DNA of 8,401 nucleotides, taken from NCBI GenBank assembly GCA_947165745.1, contig CAMVBO010000054.1, positions 1 through 8,401 on the forward strand, given 5' to 3'. This stretch comes from an uncultured Clostridia bacterium (GTDB taxonomy: Bacteria; Bacillota_A; Clostridia; Christensenellales; Aristaeellaceae). The notes below the pieces were generated by a model. That model did no database searches. It was not told the DNA's origin and saw only the letters and a program-made list of their open reading frames with translations. The position numbers and the translations under genes are program-made. Of the stretch, positions 5,288 to 8,401 are shown one piece after another; within the stretch, counting starts at the first letter, position 1, and each line of letters opens with the position of its first letter.

Positions 5288-7293
5288 TATTGTATCCGCT
5301 TGAACATCTTTTCAAGCTCGCGGCGGCTGATGACCTTCATCACGGGCCGGCCATGGGGGCAGGTCGGCGGCGCGCCGGTTTCCAGCAGCTGCCTGATCAG
5401 CGACTCGATCTCAAAATCGCTGAGAGGATCGCCGCCCTTGATGGCCGCCTTGCAGGACATCTGGGCGACTTCCGCGCGGCGCATATCGATGGTGGCGTTT
5501 TTCAACCGGTTCAGCGCGTTGATGGTCTCCATGAAGGCCGGCTTCAGGTCTGCCTTTCCGAGAATGAACGGCACGGCACGCACCTGAATATCCTGTTCAC
5601 CGAAGGGCTCCACGTCATAGCCGGAGTCCCTGAGCACATCCAGGTTTTCCTGGATCAACGCCATTTCCCGCGATGTGAGCCGCAGCACCAAGGGCGTCAA
5701 GAGCTGTTGGGAGCCTCGCCCGGCTTCCAGCTGGGCCATGAACTTTTCATAGTTCAGGCGCTCGTGGGCGGCGTGTTGGTCAATCATCACCAGGGAGTCG
5801 TCCGCTTCGATCAATATGTAGGTCTTAAGCACCACGCCGATCACCCGATAGATGGGCTTTACGGTTTCATTGTAAACCGACGTCGGTATGCTTTTAACTG
5901 AATTGTCTTCGGGTTCGGTCTTTATTTCATCCGCAACAGGCGGATTTGATACGATATAATCGCCAAGCGGGTCCTCGCGCAGCGCATTGCCCGTGGCTGC
6001 ACCGTATTTCTCCATCTCCCGGCGCATCACCTGTTGGAAAACATCCATCTGAACGGGCTTTTCCCTGCGCGCGGCGGGCTGTTTGGACGGCGCATCCTTA
6101 GCTGGCGGCGCGTCCTGTTCAGACGCGCAAGGCCTGTCCGCCGGCGTGGCCATCTCCTCCGGCGCAGGCGGCGCGTCACTCGGGATCGGCTCTAACTTCG
6201 GCGGCTCCGGTGGCGCCTCCAAGGGCGGCGGCGGTACGATCTCCCGCACGGTGGCCACCCGCTCGATGGGCTTCGTCACCGGATGCTCCGGACCCAGCTG
6301 CAGCACATGCTCGCCCTCAAAAGCGGTGGCCAGAAGCCGCTCGCAGGCCGTGCGCATGGTGATTTCGTCCTTGAAGCGCACCTCCAGCTTGTTGGGGTGG
6401 ACGTTCACGTTTACGCTCGAGGGCGGTATGACAAGGTTCAGCGCGCACATCGGATACATGCCGATGGTGACGCGGCTGCGGCAGACCTCCTCCAGCGCCT
6501 TGGTCAGCATCGGGCAGCGCACCGCGCGGCCGTTGATGAAGAAGTGCTGGTGGGCGCGGGTGGCCTTGGCCAGCTCGCCCACGCCGATCAGCCCGTATAC
6601 GCGCACACCGCCTTCGCAGGCGTCCACGTCCACCATCTGTTCGGCGGTCTGCTTGCCGTAGACGGCGAACACCGCGTGGCGCAGCTTGCCGTCGCCAAAG
6701 CTGTGATAGACGTTTGAACCGTTGTTGATATAGCGCACGGCCACGCCGGGGTTGCCCATAATCATCCTTGCCACGGCGTCACCCACCAGGCCACCCTCAT
6801 AGCCAGGCTTTTTCAAAAACGCCTGGCGCACGGGCACGTTGTAAAACAGGTCCTTCATCACGAAGGTGGTTCCCTCGGGGCAGCCGGTCTCCTTGACGCG
6901 CAAATCCTGCCCGCCGTCGATGTTGAGCCGCACGCCGGTGTCCTGTCCCCTGGCGCGGGTGGTCATCTCCACATGGGAGACGGACGCGATGGAGGGCAGC
7001 GCCTCGCCGCGAAATCCCAGCGTGCGGATGTCGTCCAACTGATCGGCGGTCTGCAGCTTGGACGTGGCGTGGTTTTCAAACGCAAGGCGAACCTGCCCCG
7101 GCTCGATGCCGCAGCCGTTGTCCGTCACGCGCAGATATTCGATGCCGCCGCCCTTGATTTCCACCGTGATGGCGGTGGCACCGGCGTCGATGGAATTCTC
7201 CATCAGCTCCTTCACCACGGAGCTGGGCCGTTCCACCACCTCGCCGGCGGCGATCCTGCCAACAGTCGTGGCATCCAGTATGCGAATGGGCAT
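5287..7293 (-). CDS. mutL: DNA mismatch repair endonuclease MutL
   Basis: This 668-residue protein links mismatch recognition by MutS to strand incision. The N-terminal GHKL ATPase is intact: E29 and N33 (KELMENSIDAGA), D58NGCGI, and GFRGEAL (93-99). Residues about 340-460 form a disordered linker rich in proline, alanine and acidic residues. The C-terminal domain has the Mn/Zn-dependent nickase motifs: DQHAAHERLNYE starting at D505, CKAAIKGG, CPHGRP (645-650), and FKR at the end. QQLLTP, shortly after the DQHA motif, sits where the B. subtilis protein has its beta-clamp binding motif. This predicts a MutH-independent repair system in which MutL itself nicks DNA. ATG 7293 has GGAGG at 7300-7304, 6 nt upstream. 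The stop overlaps the miaA start by one base. Identification is very secure. Confidence 0.98.
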   Translation of the reverse strand: MPIRILDATTVGRIAAGEVVERPSSVVKELMENSIDAGATAITVEIKGGGIEYLRVTDNGCGIEPGQVRLAFENHATSKLQTADQLDDIRTLGFRGEALPSIASVSHVEMTTRARGQDTGVRLNIDGGQDLRVKETGCPEGTTFVMKDLFYNVPVRQAFLKKPGYEGGLVGDAVARMIMGNPGVAVRYINNGSNVYHSFGDGKLRHAVFAVYGKQTAEQMVDVDACEGGVRVYGLIGVGELAKATRAHQHFFINGRAVRCPMLTKALEEVCRSRVTIGMYPMCALNLVIPPSSVNVNVHPNKLEVRFKDEITMRTACERLLATAFEGEHVLQLGPEHPVTKPIERVATVREIVPPPPLEAPPEPPKLEPIPSDAPPAPEEMATPADRPCASEQDAPPAKDAPSKQPAARREKPVQMDVFQQVMRREMEKYGAATGNALREDPLGDYIVSNPPVADEIKTEPEDNSVKSIPTSVYNETVKPIYRVIGVVLKTYILIEADDSLVMIDQHAAHERLNYEKFMAQLEAGRGSQQLLTPLVLRLTSREMALIQENLDVLRDSGYDVEPFGEQDIQVRAVPFILGKADLKPAFMETINALNRLKNATIDMRRAEVAQMSCKAAIKGGDPLSDFEIESLIRQLLETGAPPTCPHGRPVMKVISRRELEKMFKRIQ

Positions 7294-7299
7294 GGTTTA

Positions 7300-7304
7300 C
7301 CTCC
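7300..7304 (-). promoter_or_regulatory. Strong ribosome binding site of mutL
   Basis: GGAGG with 6-nt spacing to ATG 7293. It lies just downstream (in transcript order) of the intercistronic hairpin at 7309-7326. Confidence 0.8.
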
Positions 7305-7308
7305 TTGG

Positions 7309-7326
7309 CCCTTCATTTGCGAAGGG
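7309..7326 (-). repeat. Intercistronic hairpin between mutS and mutL
   Basis: The minus-strand arms CCCTTC and GAAGGG pair perfectly over 6 bp around a 6-nt loop (GCAAAT), inside the 50-bp gap between mutS and mutL. No T-tract follows, so it is not a good terminator. It could stabilise the upstream mRNA end or space ribosomes before the mutL ribosome binding site; the role is an inference. Confidence 0.5.
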
Positions 7327-7343
7327 AAACCGTTAACGAAATA

Positions 7344-8401
7344 TCAAATCCTCTTGGCCTTTTCGTTCAGTTCAAACAGCTTGTTCAGCGCGTCGATGGG
7401 CGTCATGCTGACCACGTCCAGCGCGGCGATCTCCTGCACCAGCGACATGGGCGCAAAATCCAGCATGCCCAACTGGCGGTCCTGGGGCTTTTTGTGGTCG
7501 TCCAGGATGTTCTGGCCCAGGGTGCCCCGGGTCTCCCCCTCCACCTCCAGCCGCGCCATGATCTGTCGCGCCCGGCCGATCAGTGACTTCGGCAGCCCCG
7601 CCAGCCGCGCCACGGACACGCCGTAGCTGCGGTCCGCGCCGCCGCGCACGATCTTGCGAAGGAAGATCACATCCTCGCCCTGCTCCTTGGCGGTGATGCG
7701 GAAGTTCACAACGCCGGGCAGCTGGCCCTCCAGTTCGGAAAGCTCGTGGTAATGGGTGGCGAACAGCGTGCGCGCGCCGCATTTTTCCCCGGCGATGTAT
7801 TCCACCGCCGCCCAGGCGATGGACAGGCCGTCGAAGGTGGAAGTCCCCCGCCCCACCTCGTCCAGGATCAGCAGGCTCTGGGGCGTGGCGAACTTCAAAA
7901 TCGTGGCCATCTCGCTCATCTCCACCATGAAGGTGGACTGGCCGCCGTACAGATCGTCGGACGCGCCAATGCGGGTGAAGATACGGTCGGTGATGGCGAT
8001 GTCCGCCGCCGTGGCGGGCACGAACGAGCCCATGTGGGCCATCAGCACGATCAGCGCCACCTGGCGCATATAGGTGGACTTGCCCGCCATGTTGGGGCCG
8101 GTGATGATCATCACCCGCTCCTCCTGGGTCAGCGTGGTGTCGTTGGGCACGAAGCGCTCCCGGCCGATGGACTCCTCCACAACCGGATGGCGACCGTTTT
8201 CGATGTGATAGCGGCCCTCCTCGTTGATGGCGGGGCGGGTATAGCCGTAATCCGAGGCCGCCTTTGCCAGGGCCAGCAGCACGTCCAGGGTCTTGAGCCC
8301 CGTCACTGTGCCCTGCAATTCGGTCAGTTTTTCCTTCAGCCGCTCCCGCAGCTCGCAGAACAGCGAGTATTCCAGGCGCATGGCATTCTCCTCCGCACCC
8401 A
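7344..8401 (-). CDS. mutS: DNA mismatch repair protein MutS, C-terminal part
   Basis: This is the C-terminal part of MutS (about 352 residues); the frame stays open to the window edge, so the 5' end lies outside. MutS binds mismatches and acts as an ATP-driven sliding clamp that recruits MutL. Visible are the end of the lever/clamp region (LEYSLFCELRERL), the lead-in to the ATPase domain (ENGRHPVVE), Walker A GPNMAGKS (8076-8099), the FMVEMSE signature, Walker B with LLILDEVGRGTSTFDG (about 7840-7885), and THYHEL. The C-terminal helix-turn-helix dimer segment ends in MTPIDALNKLFEL. QLGML (7461-7475) resembles the beta-clamp binding peptide found in this region of other MutS proteins. ATG 8381 is an internal methionine: the upstream residues GAEENA match the family. 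Identification is very secure. Confidence 0.98.
   Translation of the reverse strand, partial: GAEENAMRLEYSLFCELRERLKEKLTELQGTVTGLKTLDVLLALAKAASDYGYTRPAINEEGRYHIENGRHPVVEESIGRERFVPNDTTLTQEERVMIITGPNMAGKSTYMRQVALIVLMAHMGSFVPATAADIAITDRIFTRIGASDDLYGGQSTFMVEMSEMATILKFATPQSLLILDEVGRGTSTFDGLSIAWAAVEYIAGEKCGARTLFATHYHELSELEGQLPGVVNFRITAKEQGEDVIFLRKIVRGGADRSYGVSVARLAGLPKSLIGRARQIMARLEVEGETRGTLGQNILDDHKKPQDRQLGMLDFAPMSLVQEIAALDVVSMTPIDALNKLFELNEKAKRI

Noticed and set aside
4265..5901. Long plus-strand open frames opposite miaA and mutL (up to 290 codons)
   Set aside because: They are antisense to highly conserved genes, low-complexity in R, P, H and A, and explained by high GC at third codon positions.
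6083..6661. Plus-strand frame rich in G, S and A opposite the MutL linker
   Set aside because: This is the reverse reading of the proline-rich linker of mutL, not an independent glycine-rich protein.
8381..8401. ATG at 8381 as the start of a short MutS-like protein
   Set aside because: Codons upstream continue in frame to the window edge and match MutS sequence, so the methionine is internal.

Overview
This window looks like a chromosomal segment of a fairly GC-rich anaerobic Bacillota (Clostridia-type) bacterium. Several things point that way. The mutS-mutL-miaA gene order is typical of that group. MutL carries the endonuclease and beta-clamp motifs of bacteria that lack MutH. Strong GGAGG-type ribosome binding sites are common, and a DUF6062 protein sits beside a small cysteine-cluster protein of a kind I associate with Clostridia. 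No phage, IS element, CRISPR array, rRNA or tRNA is visible.

The left part (1-2870) is read on the + strand. It starts with a small two-helix membrane protein with a C-terminal zinc ribbon (6-419), followed by an intrinsic terminator and, overlapping its T-tail, a promoter with an extended -10. These lead into a DUF6062 protein (497-1252) coupled through a TGATG junction to a 90-residue cysteine-cluster protein (1252-1524). A 259-bp non-coding stretch (1525-1783) holds an imperfect hairpin and an alternative inverted repeat that shares one of its arms. It precedes a complete XerC/D-type tyrosine recombinase (1784-2854) whose stop codon lies inside a terminator hairpin.

The right part (2939-8401) is read on the - strand as one tightly packed unit: mutS (5' end outside the window), mutL, miaA, a ZnuA-like substrate-binding lipoprotein, and rnhA. 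The junctions are a 50-bp gap with a hairpin (mutS/mutL), TAATG (mutL/miaA), a 4-bp gap (miaA/lipoprotein) and TTGA (lipoprotein/rnhA). The two halves converge on the hairpin at 2842-2863.

Functionally, mutS and mutL form the mismatch repair core. miaA modifies tRNA A37, and rnhA removes RNA from RNA-DNA hybrids. The lipoprotein is an outlier: it has no permease or ATPase partner in view and has lost two of the usual metal-ligand histidines. I see no clearly new multi-gene system. The most interesting points are the alternative hairpins upstream of the recombinase, the altered metal site of the lipoprotein, and the cysteine-rich trio on the left.
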